In this document: piece after piece, positions 41,206-49,472 of the stretch
How positions within the stretch are numbered: the stretch's first letter is position 1
Layout of the letters: every line of letters starts with the position of its first letter
Assembly (NCBI RefSeq): GCF_900177545.1
Contig: NZ_FXBQ01000001.1
Span: 2,040,122-2,104,121 of the forward strand
Source: Maritimibacter sp. HL-12
Lineage (GTDB): Bacteria; Pseudomonadota; Alphaproteobacteria; Rhodobacterales; Rhodobacteraceae
Length of the DNA stretch: 64,000 nt
Direction of reading: 5' to 3'
Notes under the pieces: model-generated
Databases searched by the model: none
What the model was told of the DNA's origin: nothing
What the model saw: the letters and a program-made list of their open reading frames with translations, nothing else
Made by a program: the position numbers and the translations under genes

Positions 41206-41739
41206 TCAAGCGCTCAATTCAACCAACTTGCGAAGGGTGTTGAGGTTGCGTCCTGTCATCTCTGTTCCCGTGATCACCTTGGGCAGCCTTTCCGCCAGTC
41301 TCGATCGCCCGAACCCGCCGGGGGTGTGCAGCCATGCGCGCCGCCCGTCTAACTGGAGGTCTTCGCCGGGCACACGTAGGGCCCTGTAGGCATCCCAATC
41401 CAGAATGGGTGTATGCCAAAGAAAGAAGATGTGGCATGCGCTTCCCTGCTCTGGATTGAACGGACAATCCTCGAGCGCCTTCGCAACGGTTGCAGCAGGC
41501 AGTATGAGAATGGGGACATCAACCCCCATTTGCTCGGCCATCGCCGTGCGCAAGCGGTTCGACAGATCACCGGCCGCGTCCTTGGCGTTGAAGATCAGGT
41601 TGCCGCTGGCGATGTAGCTCCGCACATCGCACCAGCCCAGGCCCTCACAGAGTTTGCGCAGTTCGGCCATCGGCACCTTGTTGCCGCCGCCCACATTCAC
41701 GCCCCGTAGAAGGGCTATCCAGCTCTTGTTGGATCTCAT
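41206..41739 (-). CDS. DUF1697 domain-containing protein
   Basis: A 177-residue protein of the DUF1697 family. The conserved opening SWIALLRGVNVGGGNKVPMAELRKLCEGLGWCDVRSYIASGNLIF spans residues 6-50 and is diagnostic. The C-terminal part contains RSRLAERLPKVITGTEMTGRNLNTLRKL, which also matches the family. There is no signal peptide or membrane segment. Family function is unknown. It stands alone on the minus strand, downstream of a strong terminator of trpS. Codon use looks a little less GC-rich than its neighbours, which may mean more recent acquisition; this is by eye only. Confidence 0.9.
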   Translation of the reverse strand: MRSNKSWIALLRGVNVGGGNKVPMAELRKLCEGLGWCDVRSYIASGNLIFNAKDAAGDLSNRLRTAMAEQMGVDVPILILPAATVAKALEDCPFNPEQGSACHIFFLWHTPILDWDAYRALRVPGEDLQLDGRRAWLHTPGGFGRSRLAERLPKVITGTEMTGRNLNTLRKLVELSA

Positions 41740-41914
41740 GGGTGTTCGGTTCCGCTATCCGCAAACGGGCCCCACCATATTGCAGCAGTTTTCCCCGGCT
41801 CGAAAGACAGCAAGAGGTCTTGCGCTGCCAGACGCCCGCCAATCTCCCAACGCCTCGCAATGGTTTGCGAGCACCCGCACCAACAACCTTTGGCGTTTGT
41901 CCCCCCAATAAAAT
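41740..41914. other. Upstream region of the DUF1697 gene
   Basis: A 175-base stretch between the trpS terminator and DUF1697. It is less GC-rich than the surroundings, and open frames across it are short and unconvincing. The DUF1697 promoter should lie here, but no clear -35/-10 pair or repeat is visible. Confidence 0.3.
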
Positions 41915-41943
41915 GCGCCCCCGGTGGTATGAGCCGGGGGCGC
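41915..41943 (-). terminator. Strong intrinsic terminator about 210 bases past trpS
   Basis: GCGCCCCCGG (41915-41924) and CCGGGGGCGC (41934-41943) form a perfect 10-bp stem with a 9-base loop. On the minus strand the stem is followed by ATTTTATT, a real U-run. It is the best intrinsic terminator in this part of the window and ends transcription coming from trpS. Confidence 0.85.
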
Positions 41944-42154
41944 GAGCGCGCAAAGCGGGTAGGGACAGCTGCGCGGGGCCGCCGGGCCGGGGAAGTGGGC
42001 GTAGCGGCTGTGCGACAGATAACCCGGCAATGATTCCGCCATGTGACAGTTTCAGACATGCACCGTCGCGACAGGCGGTGCGCCGGGAAAGACCTGTCTG
42101 TTCAATGGCCTGGCCTGCGCAGGGCACGCCTTTGCCCGCGCGGGTGCGCCTGCC
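41944..42154 (-). other. 211-base trpS 3' region, possible small RNA or long 3' UTR
   Basis: Lies between the trpS stop and the terminator. It contains no convincing gene on either strand. On the minus strand it can form GCACCG-N10-CGGTGC and CATGT-N11-ACATG stems. It is either an unusually long 3' UTR or the body of a small RNA that uses the trpS terminator. It lacks the conserved signature of 4.5S RNA and does not look like a tRNA. Confidence 0.35.
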
Positions 42155-43180
42155 TCAGCGTCGCGAGCGGACGAATCCCATGATCTCGAAGGTGCGTTCG
42201 AGAATCGGCTCGGCGATGGTCTCGGCCTTCTCTGCGCCTTTCGCCAGAAGCGCGTCGATCTCGTCCGGCGCGTCGAGGAGGCGTTTCATCTCGGTCGAGA
42301 TCGGTGCGAGCTTCTCCACCGCGAGGTCGGCCAGCGCCGGCTTGAACGTGCCCCAGCCGGCACCGCCGAACTCGCCCAGCACCGCCTCCGTGGTGGTGTC
42401 GGCAAGCCCGGCGTAGATGTCGACAAGGTTGCGCGCCTCGGGCCGGTCCTTCAGACCGTCCACCTCCGAGGGCAGGCCCTCGGGATCGGTGCGCGCCTTC
42501 TTGAACTTCTTCGCGATCGTATCGGCGTCGTCGAGCATGTTGATCCGCTCCATGTCGGACTCGCCCGATTTCGACATCTTCTTCGCGCCGTCGCGCAGGT
42601 TCATCACCCGCATCGCCGGGCCTTCGATCACCGGCGTGGTGATCGGGAAGAACTCGACGCCGTAGTCGTGGTTGAACTTCGCCGCGATGTCGCGGGTGAG
42701 TTCGACGTGCTGTTTCTGGTCCTCGCCCACCGGAACGTGGGTGGCATGGTAGAGCAGGATGTCGGCGGCCATCAGCGAAGGATAGGCATAGAGCCCGAGC
42801 GAAACCTTCTCGGTGTTCTTGCCCGCCTTGTCCTTGAACTGGGTCATCCGGTTCATCCAGCCCACCCGGGCAACGCAGTTGAACAGCCAGCCCAGTTCGG
42901 CATGGCCTGGCACCTGACTCTGGTTGAACAGCACCGATTTGTCGGGGTCGATCCCGCTTGCCAGCATCGCGGCGGCCACCTCGTGGGTGGAACGCTTGAG
43001 ATCGGCAGGATCCTGCCAGACCGTGATCGCGTGCAGATCGACCACGCAATAGATCGTCTCGAAGTCGGGGCCCTGCATGTCGACCCAACGCTTGATCGCG
43101 CCGAGGTAATTGCCAAGGGTCAGCCCGCCGGAGGGCTTGATCCCGGAAAAGACGCGGGGAGTGAAGGCGCTGTCCGACAT
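42155..43180 (-). CDS. trpS: Tryptophanyl-tRNA synthetase
   Basis: A 341-residue class I synthetase that charges tRNA-Trp. The N-terminus [19 protein letters not shown] contains the HIGH-like motif variant (LGNYLGA, about 20-26), [11 protein letters not shown] follows, and KKMSKSGES is the KMSKS loop (about 205-213). The tryptophan-binding region and the C-terminal anticodon domain match in length. GGAG lies 9 bases before the chosen ATG. An in-frame start at 43273 would add 31 residues that overlap the neighbouring rhomboid gene start, so it is unlikely. Divergent from the rhomboid gene across 73 bases. Confidence 0.96.
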   Translation of the reverse strand: MSDSAFTPRVFSGIKPSGGLTLGNYLGAIKRWVDMQGPDFETIYCVVDLHAITVWQDPADLKRSTHEVAAAMLASGIDPDKSVLFNQSQVPGHAELGWLFNCVARVGWMNRMTQFKDKAGKNTEKVSLGLYAYPSLMAADILLYHATHVPVGEDQKQHVELTRDIAAKFNHDYGVEFFPITTPVIEGPAMRVMNLRDGAKKMSKSGESDMERINMLDDADTIAKKFKKARTDPEGLPSEVDGLKDRPEARNLVDIYAGLADTTTEAVLGEFGGAGWGTFKPALADLAVEKLAPISTEMKRLLDAPDEIDALLAKGAEKAETIAEPILERTFEIMGFVRSRR

Positions 43181-43253
43181 CTGGCGAACTCCGTCTGGAT
43201 TTATCTGCCCGGCTCGCTTACCCATGCCTTGGCCCAGCGTCAAGGAAGCGCCC

Positions 43254-43961
43254 ATGAAACTGATTTTCCCCACCCCCGACGAACAGGATCACAACGCCCC
43301 GCCGCTGAACCCGCTGCCGGTAAGCGTGATCGTGCTCGCCCTGGTGATCTTCGGAGTCGAGTTGGCGCTCACCGCCGGAGGGGCCGGGCTGGTGGGCGGC
43401 CCGTCGGCAACCGGCTGGCGGCTTCAGGCGATCGAACGGTTCGGCTTCTACGAGCCGTTGTGGTCGTGGATGGTCGATAACCGGCTGGTGCGCTGGGATT
43501 ACATGCTGCGGTTCCTCACGTTTCCGTTCATCCATGGCACCTTCACACATGCGCTTTTCGTGCTCGTCTTCCTGCTTGCCATGGGCAAGCTCGTCGGCGA
43601 AGTGCTGGCCGACTGGGCGGTGCTGGTGATCTTCTTCGGGGCATCCATCCTCGGCGCGCTGGCCTATGGCCTGGCCTGGGAAACCCGGGTGATGCTGTTC
43701 GGCGGCTACCCCGGTGCCTATGGCCTGATCGGGGCTTTCACCTTCATCCTCTGGGCCGGTCTCGCGGGGCGCGCAACCGGGCTTCAGGCGTTCACCCTGA
43801 TCGGGTTCCTCATGGGCATTCAACTGATCTTCGGGCTGTTCTATGGCGCACGGCTCGATTGGGTGGCCGATCTCGCGGGCTTCGTCGGCGGCTTCGGGCT
43901 TGCCTTCTTGGTGAGCCCCGGCGGCTGGCAGGCGATCTTGCGCAAGTTGCGCACACGCTGA
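43254..43961 (+). CDS. Rhomboid-fold membrane protein with degenerate active site
   Basis: A 235-residue membrane protein with the order of helices expected for rhomboid proteases. The catalytic Ser position (GxSG, as in GlpG) reads [12 protein letters not shown] (149-160), with Pro at 153. The His position reads [10 protein letters not shown] with Asp at 206. The Asn that stabilises the oxyanion (HxxxN-like) is replaced in [12 protein letters not shown] by Val. All three are lost while the fold remains, so it is probably a pseudoprotease of the iRhom/derlin type that binds but does not cut clients. AAGGAAG precedes the ATG. Signal or client is unknown. Confidence 0.88.
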   Translation: MKLIFPTPDEQDHNAPPLNPLPVSVIVLALVIFGVELALTAGGAGLVGGPSATGWRLQAIERFGFYEPLWSWMVDNRLVRWDYMLRFLTFPFIHGTFTHALFVLVFLLAMGKLVGEVLADWAVLVIFFGASILGALAYGLAWETRVMLFGGYPGAYGLIGAFTFILWAGLAGRATGLQAFTLIGFLMGIQLIFGLFYGARLDWVADLAGFVGGFGLAFLVSPGGWQAILRKLRTR

Positions 43962-44190
43962 GCGCCTGCTTTCAAGCAAGACCACGTCGGCCTCGCGCGC
44001 CGATCGCCCGAGCCGTTTGCGCGACAGTTTCGTTCGCGCATTGCCGAACAGCCCGGAAACGTGCTGGCGCGCGGTTTCCCGCGGTGCCAGTACGCGGCGA
44101 AACTTGAAATCCGCTCATCCTGTCCTGCGGTGGTGGACGCCGGATGCCCCAGCCTCTAGATTTGGCCGCAACCAACCTGCGGGGAGCACC

Positions 44191-45942
44191 ATGTCCGACA
44201 GCGGCGAAAAAGCCTACCAGGTGCTTGCGCGCAAGTATCGCCCCGAAACCTTCGCCGACCTCGTCGGGCAGGAGGCGATGGTACGCACGCTCAAGAACGC
44301 CTTCGAGGCCGACCGGATCGCGCAGGCCTTCATCATGACCGGGATTCGCGGCATCGGGAAGACCACCACCGCCCGGATCATCGCCAAGGGGATGAACTGC
44401 ATCGGTCCCGACGGCAGCGGCGGGCCCACGGTTTCGCCCTGCGGCCAGTGCGAGCATTGCGTGGCGATTGCCGAGGGTCGGCACGTCGACGTGATGGAGA
44501 TGGACGCCGCCAGCCGCACCGGGGTGGGCGATATCCGCGAGATCATCGAGAGCGTGCACTACCGCGCCGCCAGCGCGCGCTACAAGATCTACATCATCGA
44601 CGAAGTGCACATGCTGTCGAAAAGCGCCTTCAACGCGCTTTTGAAAACGCTGGAAGAACCGCCCGAACACGTGAAGTTCATCTTCGCCACCACCGAGATC
44701 CGGCAGGTGCCGGTGACGGTGCTGAGCCGGTGCCAGCGCTTCGACCTGCGCCGGATCGAGCCGGAGGAAATGATTGCCCTTCTGCGCCGGATCGCAACCG
44801 CCGAGGGTGCCGAGATCGCCGCAGATGCACTGGCCCTGATCACACGGGCGGCGGAAGGCTCGGCGCGCGATGCCACCTCGCTGCTCGACCAGGCGATCTC
44901 CCACGGCGCGGGCGAAACCACCGCCGACCAGGTCCGCGCCATGCTCGGGCTGGCCGACCGTGGCCGGGTGCTCGATCTGTTCGACATGGTCGTGAAGGGC
45001 GATGCGGCCGGCGCGCTTTCGGAACTGGCCCGGCAATATGCCGATGGCGCCGATCCGATGGCGGTTCTGCGCGATCTGGCCGAGGTGACGCACTGGATCA
45101 GCGTGATCAAGATCACCCCCGAAGCGGTGGAAGACCCCACCGTTGGCCCCGATGAGCGGGCGCGCGGGCAGGCGATGGCGGCGGTGCTGCCGATCCGGGT
45201 GCTGAGCCGGATGTGGCAGATGCTGCTCAAGGCGATAGAAGAGGTGGGCCAGGCCCCGAACGCGATGATGGCGGCAGAGATGGCGGTGATCCGGCTCACC
45301 CACGTGGCCGATCTGCCTGCGCCGGTCGATCTGGTGAAACAGCTCACCGAAACGCAACCGCCGCCCTCGCCCCCGGCTGGATCGCCCGCGCCTGCGAATG
45401 GCGGTGGCCGGCCGGAGGCCCGGGGCGGCCTGGTGCCGCAGTCCGGAGGCAATGGCGGTGGGGCAACGGCGCTTGCACGGGCAGAGGAAACCGCGCTTTC
45501 CCGATATGCCCGATTCGACGACGTGGTGGCCCTGATCCGTGCCAACCGCGACGTGCAACTGCTCATCGAGGTCGAAACCACGCTTCGGCTGGCCCGCTAC
45601 GAGCCGGGCCGCATCGAGTTCACCCCGACCGACGACGCGCCCGACGATCTGGCCCAGCGTCTGGCCCAACGGCTTCAGGGCTGGACCGGCGTGCGCTGGG
45701 GCGTGACGCTGGTTTCCGGTGCCACGACGCCGACGATCGCGCAAACCCGGGATGCGGCGCGGCTCACCCTTGAGGAGGAAGCCCGGGCGCACCCGCTGGT
45801 GCAGGCGGTGATCGCCGCCTTCCCGAAAGCGCGGATCACCGAGATTCGCACCCCGCAGGAGCTTGCCGCCGAAGCCGAGGCCGAGGCCTTGCCCGAGGCG
45901 GAGGAGGCGGGCGAAGACTGGGATCCGTTCGAGGATGGCTGA
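44191..45942 (+). CDS. dnaX: DNA polymerase III subunit tau (gamma/tau)
   Basis: A 583-residue clamp-loader ATPase. N-terminal AAA+ part: YQVLARKYRPETFADLVGQE, Walker A GIRGIGKTTTA (about 45-55), the zinc module CIGPDGSGGPTVSPCGQCEHC in sequence with four Cys (about 70-90), Walker B YIIDEVHMLSKSAFNALLKTLEEPP and SRC at sensor 1. A Pro/Gly-rich linker (about 385-430) leads to the C-terminal tau part that contacts DnaB and polymerase. The ATG has GGGGAG upstream. No obvious slippery frameshift site lies in the middle, so only tau may be made. ybaB and recR follow in conserved order. Confidence 0.96.
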   Translation: MSDSGEKAYQVLARKYRPETFADLVGQEAMVRTLKNAFEADRIAQAFIMTGIRGIGKTTTARIIAKGMNCIGPDGSGGPTVSPCGQCEHCVAIAEGRHVDVMEMDAASRTGVGDIREIIESVHYRAASARYKIYIIDEVHMLSKSAFNALLKTLEEPPEHVKFIFATTEIRQVPVTVLSRCQRFDLRRIEPEEMIALLRRIATAEGAEIAADALALITRAAEGSARDATSLLDQAISHGAGETTADQVRAMLGLADRGRVLDLFDMVVKGDAAGALSELARQYADGADPMAVLRDLAEVTHWISVIKITPEAVEDPTVGPDERARGQAMAAVLPIRVLSRMWQMLLKAIEEVGQAPNAMMAAEMAVIRLTHVADLPAPVDLVKQLTETQPPPSPPAGSPAPANGGGRPEARGGLVPQSGGNGGGATALARAEETALSRYARFDDVVALIRANRDVQLLIEVETTLRLARYEPGRIEFTPTDDAPDDLAQRLAQRLQGWTGVRWGVTLVSGATTPTIAQTRDAARLTLEEEARAHPLVQAVIAAFPKARITEIRTPQELAAEAEAEALPEAEEAGEDWDPFEDG

Positions 45943-46020
45943 ACCGATGCCGCGTTCCGGGCGCTTGTGCAACCGCGCCACGGTGCGTATCTGCGAAATG
46001 CAACAGACAAGGACCACGAC

Positions 46021-46368
46021 ATGCTGAAAGGTTTGGGAAATCTCGGCGACATGGCCAAGATGATGAAGGCCGCGCAGGAGATGCAATCGAAGATGGCCGA
46101 AACGCAGGAGGCGCTGGCGCGCATCACCGTCGAGGGCGAGGCCGGTGCCGGCCTGGTCAAGGCGACTGCCACGGCGAAGGGCGAGTTGACCGGGCTTGAG
46201 ATCGACCCGTCGATCTTCGATCCGAACGAGAAGGAAGTGGTCGAAGACCTCATCCTTGCCGCGATCAAGGACGCGCAGGCCAAGGCTGCCGAGCGGATGG
46301 AACAGGAAATGGCCAAGGTCACCGAGGGGCTCGGGCTTCCGCCGGGGATGGGCAACCCCTTCGGCTGA
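46021..46368 (+). CDS. YbaB/EbfC-family nucleoid-associated protein
   Basis: A 115-residue DNA-binding protein of the YbaB/EbfC family, which forms homodimers with a tweezer shape. The sequence reads LKGLGNLGDMAKMMKAAQEMQ at the N-terminus, GAGLVKATATAKGELTGLEIDPSIF (about 42-66) and KEVVEDLILAAIKDAQAKAAERM at the C-terminal helix. It is usually encoded between dnaX and recR, as here. AAGGA lies 8 bases before the ATG. Its stop overlaps the next start (TGATG). Confidence 0.95.
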   Translation: MLKGLGNLGDMAKMMKAAQEMQSKMAETQEALARITVEGEAGAGLVKATATAKGELTGLEIDPSIFDPNEKEVVEDLILAAIKDAQAKAAERMEQEMAKVTEGLGLPPGMGNPFG

Positions 46369-46730
46369 TGGCGGGCATCCTCAGCTACGGCCGCGATGAA
46401 GCGGCGGCCTTGCCGCTCAGCGAGGCGACGGTCGAGGCCGTGATCGTGACATCGCGCCGGGTCTGCCTGACGCAGCTTGCGGTGTCCGCCGCCCTCGTCG
46501 GCGGGCTGGTGTGGGTCGCGCTCCAGTCATCCGGAGTTATGGTCTGGCTGTCCGCGGGTTTGGCGACGTTTGCTGCCTGGGGTCTCTGGGGGGCCTTGTT
46601 CGCAACACTGAACCACTTCATCGCGAGCATTCCGCTTCGACGGAATGCCACTGCGGAAATCGCCCGCGAGACCGATCCGAAGAAGTTCTGGTGGACGCAC
46701 CGAGAGGTGTTTCCCCTTGCCTGGGAATAG
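46368..46730 (+). CDS. Small membrane protein of unknown function between ybaB and recR
   Basis: A 120-residue protein with two hydrophobic segments (about 32-53, CLTQLAVSAALVGGLVWVAL, and about 58-85, VWLSAGLATFAAWGLWGALFATLNHF). A basic, polar N-terminus and a C-terminal tail (TDPKKFWWTHREVFPLAWE) would face the cytoplasm. It is coupled to ybaB by TGATG and its stop lies 3 bases before recR, so it belongs to the dnaX-ybaB-recR operon. In the best-known genomes nothing sits here. Codon use seems somewhat less GC-rich than the neighbours. No family is recognised and no function is proposed. Confidence 0.75.
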   Translation: MAGILSYGRDEAAALPLSEATVEAVIVTSRRVCLTQLAVSAALVGGLVWVALQSSGVMVWLSAGLATFAAWGLWGALFATLNHFIASIPLRRNATAEIARETDPKKFWWTHREVFPLAWE

Positions 46731-46733
46731 ACC

Positions 46734-47330
46734 ATGACCAACGCGCCGCGCGAGATCGAAAACCTGATCGACCTGATGGCGAGGCTGCCGGGGCTTGGCC
46801 CCCGATCGGCCCGCCGCGCGGTGCTCTACCTCATCCGCAAGCGCGGCCTCCTGCTCGCGCCGCTGGCCGACGCGATGCACCAGGTCGCTGTCACCGCGCG
46901 CGAATGCGTGGTTTGCGGGAACGTCACCACGTCCGAGGTTTGCGAAATCTGCACGTCCGAAAAGCGCGCCACCGGCGAGCTTTGCGTGGTGGAGGATGTG
47001 GCCGATCTCTGGGCGATGGAGCGCGCGGGCGTGTTCAAGGGCCGCTACCACGTGCTCGGTGGAACCCTTTCGGCGCTCGACGCGGTGGGGCCGGAGGATT
47101 TGCGAATCCCCAAACTGGTGCAGCGCGTGGGCGACGAGGGCATTACGGAAGTGATCCTCGCGCTCAATGCCACGATCGACGGCCAGACCACGGCGCATTA
47201 CATCGCCGAGGAGCTTGAGGGGCGTTGCGTCGTCACCTCTCTGGCCCAAGGCGTGCCCATCGGGGGCGAGCTGGATTACCTGGACGACGGCACGATCACC
47301 GCCGCGCTGAAGGCCCGCAAAGCGCTGTAA
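46734..47330 (+). CDS. recR: Recombination mediator protein RecR
   Basis: A 198-residue RecR that loads RecA at gaps with RecF and RecO. The helix-hairpin-helix [24 protein letters not shown] (about 12-35), the four-Cys zinc finger [18 protein letters not shown] (C58, C61, C70, C73 region) and the Toprim domain ([31 protein letters not shown], about 83-113) are all present in order. The C-terminal Walker-like part [24 protein letters not shown] closes it. It is the last gene of the dnaX operon and its stop touches that of the convergent hemC gene. Confidence 0.97.
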   Translation: MTNAPREIENLIDLMARLPGLGPRSARRAVLYLIRKRGLLLAPLADAMHQVAVTARECVVCGNVTTSEVCEICTSEKRATGELCVVEDVADLWAMERAGVFKGRYHVLGGTLSALDAVGPEDLRIPKLVQRVGDEGITEVILALNATIDGQTTAHYIAEELEGRCVVTSLAQGVPIGGELDYLDDGTITAALKARKAL

Positions 47331-48293
47331 TCAGGCTTTTTTCCAGTCGAAAAACCCGTCGCCTGCCCGTGCCAGCAGGCGCGCGGCCATGGCGCGGCCG
47401 ATCTCGGGCCCGTCTTCGACAGCGCCGGTGACATCGTCGGCCAGCGCCTCCGAACCATCGCTGCGCAGGATCTCGCCGCGCAGGCGCAGCCGCCCACCGT
47501 CGAGCGTGGCCAGCCCGGCAATCGGGGTCTCGCAAGAGCCGTCGAGCGCCGCCAGAAAAGCGCGTTCGGCGGCGAGGCGTTGCCCGGTCTCGGCGTGGTG
47601 AAGCGCGGCGAGCATTTCTGCGGTGCGGTTGTCGTCGCTGCGTCGCTCGATGCCGATGGCGCCCTGCGCCACCGCGGGCAACATTTCCTCCGGCGTGATC
47701 GCCCGGCGCGGCACCTCCGTCATCCCCAGCCGGTTGAGCCCGGCGATGGCAAGGAAGGTGGCCTCGGCCACGCCGTCGCCCAGCTTCTTCAGCCGGGTCT
47801 GCACGTTGCCGCGAAATTCCACCACCTTCAGATCGGGCCGCCGGTTGAGAAGCTGCGCCTTGCGCCTGAGCGACGAGGTGCCGACAACCGCGCCCTCGGG
47901 GAGATCGGCGATACCCGCATGCGCGAGCGAAACGAAAGCATCGGCGGTGTCTTCGCGCGGCAGGTAGCAATCGAGCAGGAGGCCAGCGGGCTGCTCCGTC
48001 GGCATGTCCTTCATCGAATGCACCGCGATGTCGATCCCGCCCGACAGGAGCTGCTCCTCGATCTCCTTGGTGAACAGGCCCTTGTTGCCGATTTCCTTCA
48101 AGGGCCGATCAGCGGCGATCAGCGAGGCATCGTCGCCGGTGGTCTTGATCACCACGATCTCCAAGGCAGCCTCGGGCAGACCGAAAGCAGACATCAGGCG
48201 GGCGCGGGTCTCGTGCGCCTGCGCCAGCGCCAGCGGCGAGCCACGGGTGCCGATCCTGAGCGGTTGGGCGGGGGAGGGGAGCATCAGTGTCAT
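47331..48293 (-). CDS. hemC: Porphobilinogen deaminase (hydroxymethylbilane synthase)
   Basis: A 320-residue haem and bacteriochlorophyll pathway enzyme that links four porphobilinogen units into hydroxymethylbilane. Marks are [14 protein letters not shown] at the N-terminus, [27 protein letters not shown] (about 76-102), [11 protein letters not shown] and the cofactor-binding Cys in [11 protein letters not shown] (about 251-261). It is divergent from hemE, a later enzyme of the same pathway, across 101 bases. The ATG at 48293 lacks a strong ribosome-binding site; an in-frame ATG at 48284 is an alternative. A GTTTAAAC palindrome lies just upstream. Confidence 0.96.
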   Translation of the reverse strand: MTLMLPSPAQPLRIGTRGSPLALAQAHETRARLMSAFGLPEAALEIVVIKTTGDDASLIAADRPLKEIGNKGLFTKEIEEQLLSGGIDIAVHSMKDMPTEQPAGLLLDCYLPREDTADAFVSLAHAGIADLPEGAVVGTSSLRRKAQLLNRRPDLKVVEFRGNVQTRLKKLGDGVAEATFLAIAGLNRLGMTEVPRRAITPEEMLPAVAQGAIGIERRSDDNRTAEMLAALHHAETGQRLAAERAFLAALDGSCETPIAGLATLDGGRLRLRGEILRSDGSEALADDVTGAVEDGPEIGRAMAARLLARAGDGFFDWKKA

Positions 48294-48394
48294 GCAAACC
48301 GTTTAAACGCGGCAAATCGGCCTGTCCACGCCCCGCGTGCTTGACAAGACGCCGCGCAGTTGGGAACCAGCCGCAACAAGCGAAAGGATCCCGC

Positions 48395-49423
48395 ATGACC
48401 AAGCTTCTGATGCGCGCCCTGGCCGGCGAAACCCTGCCCGTTCCGCCGATCTGGATGATGCGCCAGGCCGGGCGCTACTTGCCGGAGTATCGCGCGACCC
48501 GGGCAGAGGCGGGCGATTTCCTTTCGCTGTGCTACAACCCCGAGCTCGCGGCGGAAGTCACCCTGCAACCGATCCGCCGTTACGGCTTCGACGCGGCGAT
48601 CCTGTTTGCCGATATCCTGCTCGTGCCGCAGGCGCTGGGCGCGGATCTCTGGTTCGTCACCGGCGAGGGGCCAAGGCTCTCGACGATCACCCGCCAGGCG
48701 GAGTTCGACGCGCTGAAACCGGCGGCCGCGATCCATGACACGCTCGCTCCGGTCTATGAAACCGTGCGCATTCTCTCGCGTGAGCTGCCCGCCGAGACAG
48801 CCCTGATCGGCTTTGCCGGTGCGCCATGGACGGTGGCGACCTACATGATCGCCGGGCGCGGCACCCCGGACCAAGGCCCGGCCCATGCGCTCAAGGCCGA
48901 AAACCGTGCGCTGTTCGAGGCGCTGTTGGAGCGGATCACCGAGGCCACGATCGACTACCTTTCGATGCAGGTGGAGGCGGGCGCCGAGGTGGTGAAGCTG
49001 TTCGACAGTTGGGCCGGCTCGCTCAAGGGCGAGGATTTCAACGCCTACGCGCTGGAGCCGGCGAAACGGATCATCGCCGAACTCAAGGCACGCCACCCGG
49101 GCTTGCCGGTCATCGCCTTCCCGCGCGAGGCGGGCGAGGGCTACATCGGCTTTGCGCGCGCCACCGGCGCCGATTGCGTGGCGATCGACAATTCGGTTTC
49201 GCCAAGCTGGGCCGCCGAGCATGTTCAGGTGGACGGTTGCGTGCAGGGCAACCTTGATCCCAAACACATGGTCACCGGCGGCGAGGCACTGGTGACGGCC
49301 ACCCGCGAGGTTGTCGAGGCGTTCCGGAACGGTCCGCACATCTTCAATCTCGGCCACGGCATCACCCCGGATGCCGACCCGGAAAACGTGCAGTTGATGA
49401 TCGACACGGTGCGCGGCGCTTAG
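48395..49423 (+). CDS. hemE: Uroporphyrinogen decarboxylase
   Basis: A 342-residue enzyme that removes four carboxyl groups from uroporphyrinogen III to give coproporphyrinogen III. Diagnostic stretches are [17 protein letters not shown] (active-site Arg pair, about 18-34), [12 protein letters not shown] with the catalytic Asp, [16 protein letters not shown], and the C-terminal [22 protein letters not shown] lies 7 bases before the ATG. A good -35 box (TTGACA at 48341-48346) exists upstream, but the matching -10 is poor, so an activator may be needed. A perfect terminator follows. Confidence 0.96.
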   Translation: MTKLLMRALAGETLPVPPIWMMRQAGRYLPEYRATRAEAGDFLSLCYNPELAAEVTLQPIRRYGFDAAILFADILLVPQALGADLWFVTGEGPRLSTITRQAEFDALKPAAAIHDTLAPVYETVRILSRELPAETALIGFAGAPWTVATYMIAGRGTPDQGPAHALKAENRALFEALLERITEATIDYLSMQVEAGAEVVKLFDSWAGSLKGEDFNAYALEPAKRIIAELKARHPGLPVIAFPREAGEGYIGFARATGADCVAIDNSVSPSWAAEHVQVDGCVQGNLDPKHMVTGGEALVTATREVVEAFRNGPHIFNLGHGITPDADPENVQLMIDTVRGA

Positions 49424-49438
49424 GCCCGGTAACGGATT

Positions 49439-49466
49439 GCCCCGAACCCGCATTCGGGTTCGGGGC
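49439..49466. terminator. Terminator after hemE, also facing gabD
   Basis: GCCCCGAACCCG (49439-49450) pairs exactly with CGGGTTCGGGGC (49455-49466) around a CATT loop: a 12-bp stem. TTGGTTTC follows on the plus strand. It lies between the convergent hemE and gabD-like genes and can serve both. Confidence 0.8.
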
Positions 49467-49472
49467 TTGGTT

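Noticed and set aside
41736-42059. Minus-strand frames of about 95-107 codons between DUF1697 and trpS
   Set aside because: They run through the trpS terminator hairpin, which a real gene would not contain, and show no family features.
43962-44190. A possible 4.5S RNA gene before dnaX
   Set aside because: The conserved GGAAGG-type loop sequence of SRP RNA is absent on both strands. Only a modest CTGGC/GCCAG stem is seen.
44200-44215. An A-rich run near the start of dnaX as a frameshift site
   Set aside because: Programmed frameshifting to make gamma occurs in the middle of dnaX; a run at codons 5-6 cannot do this, and no other slippery site was seen.
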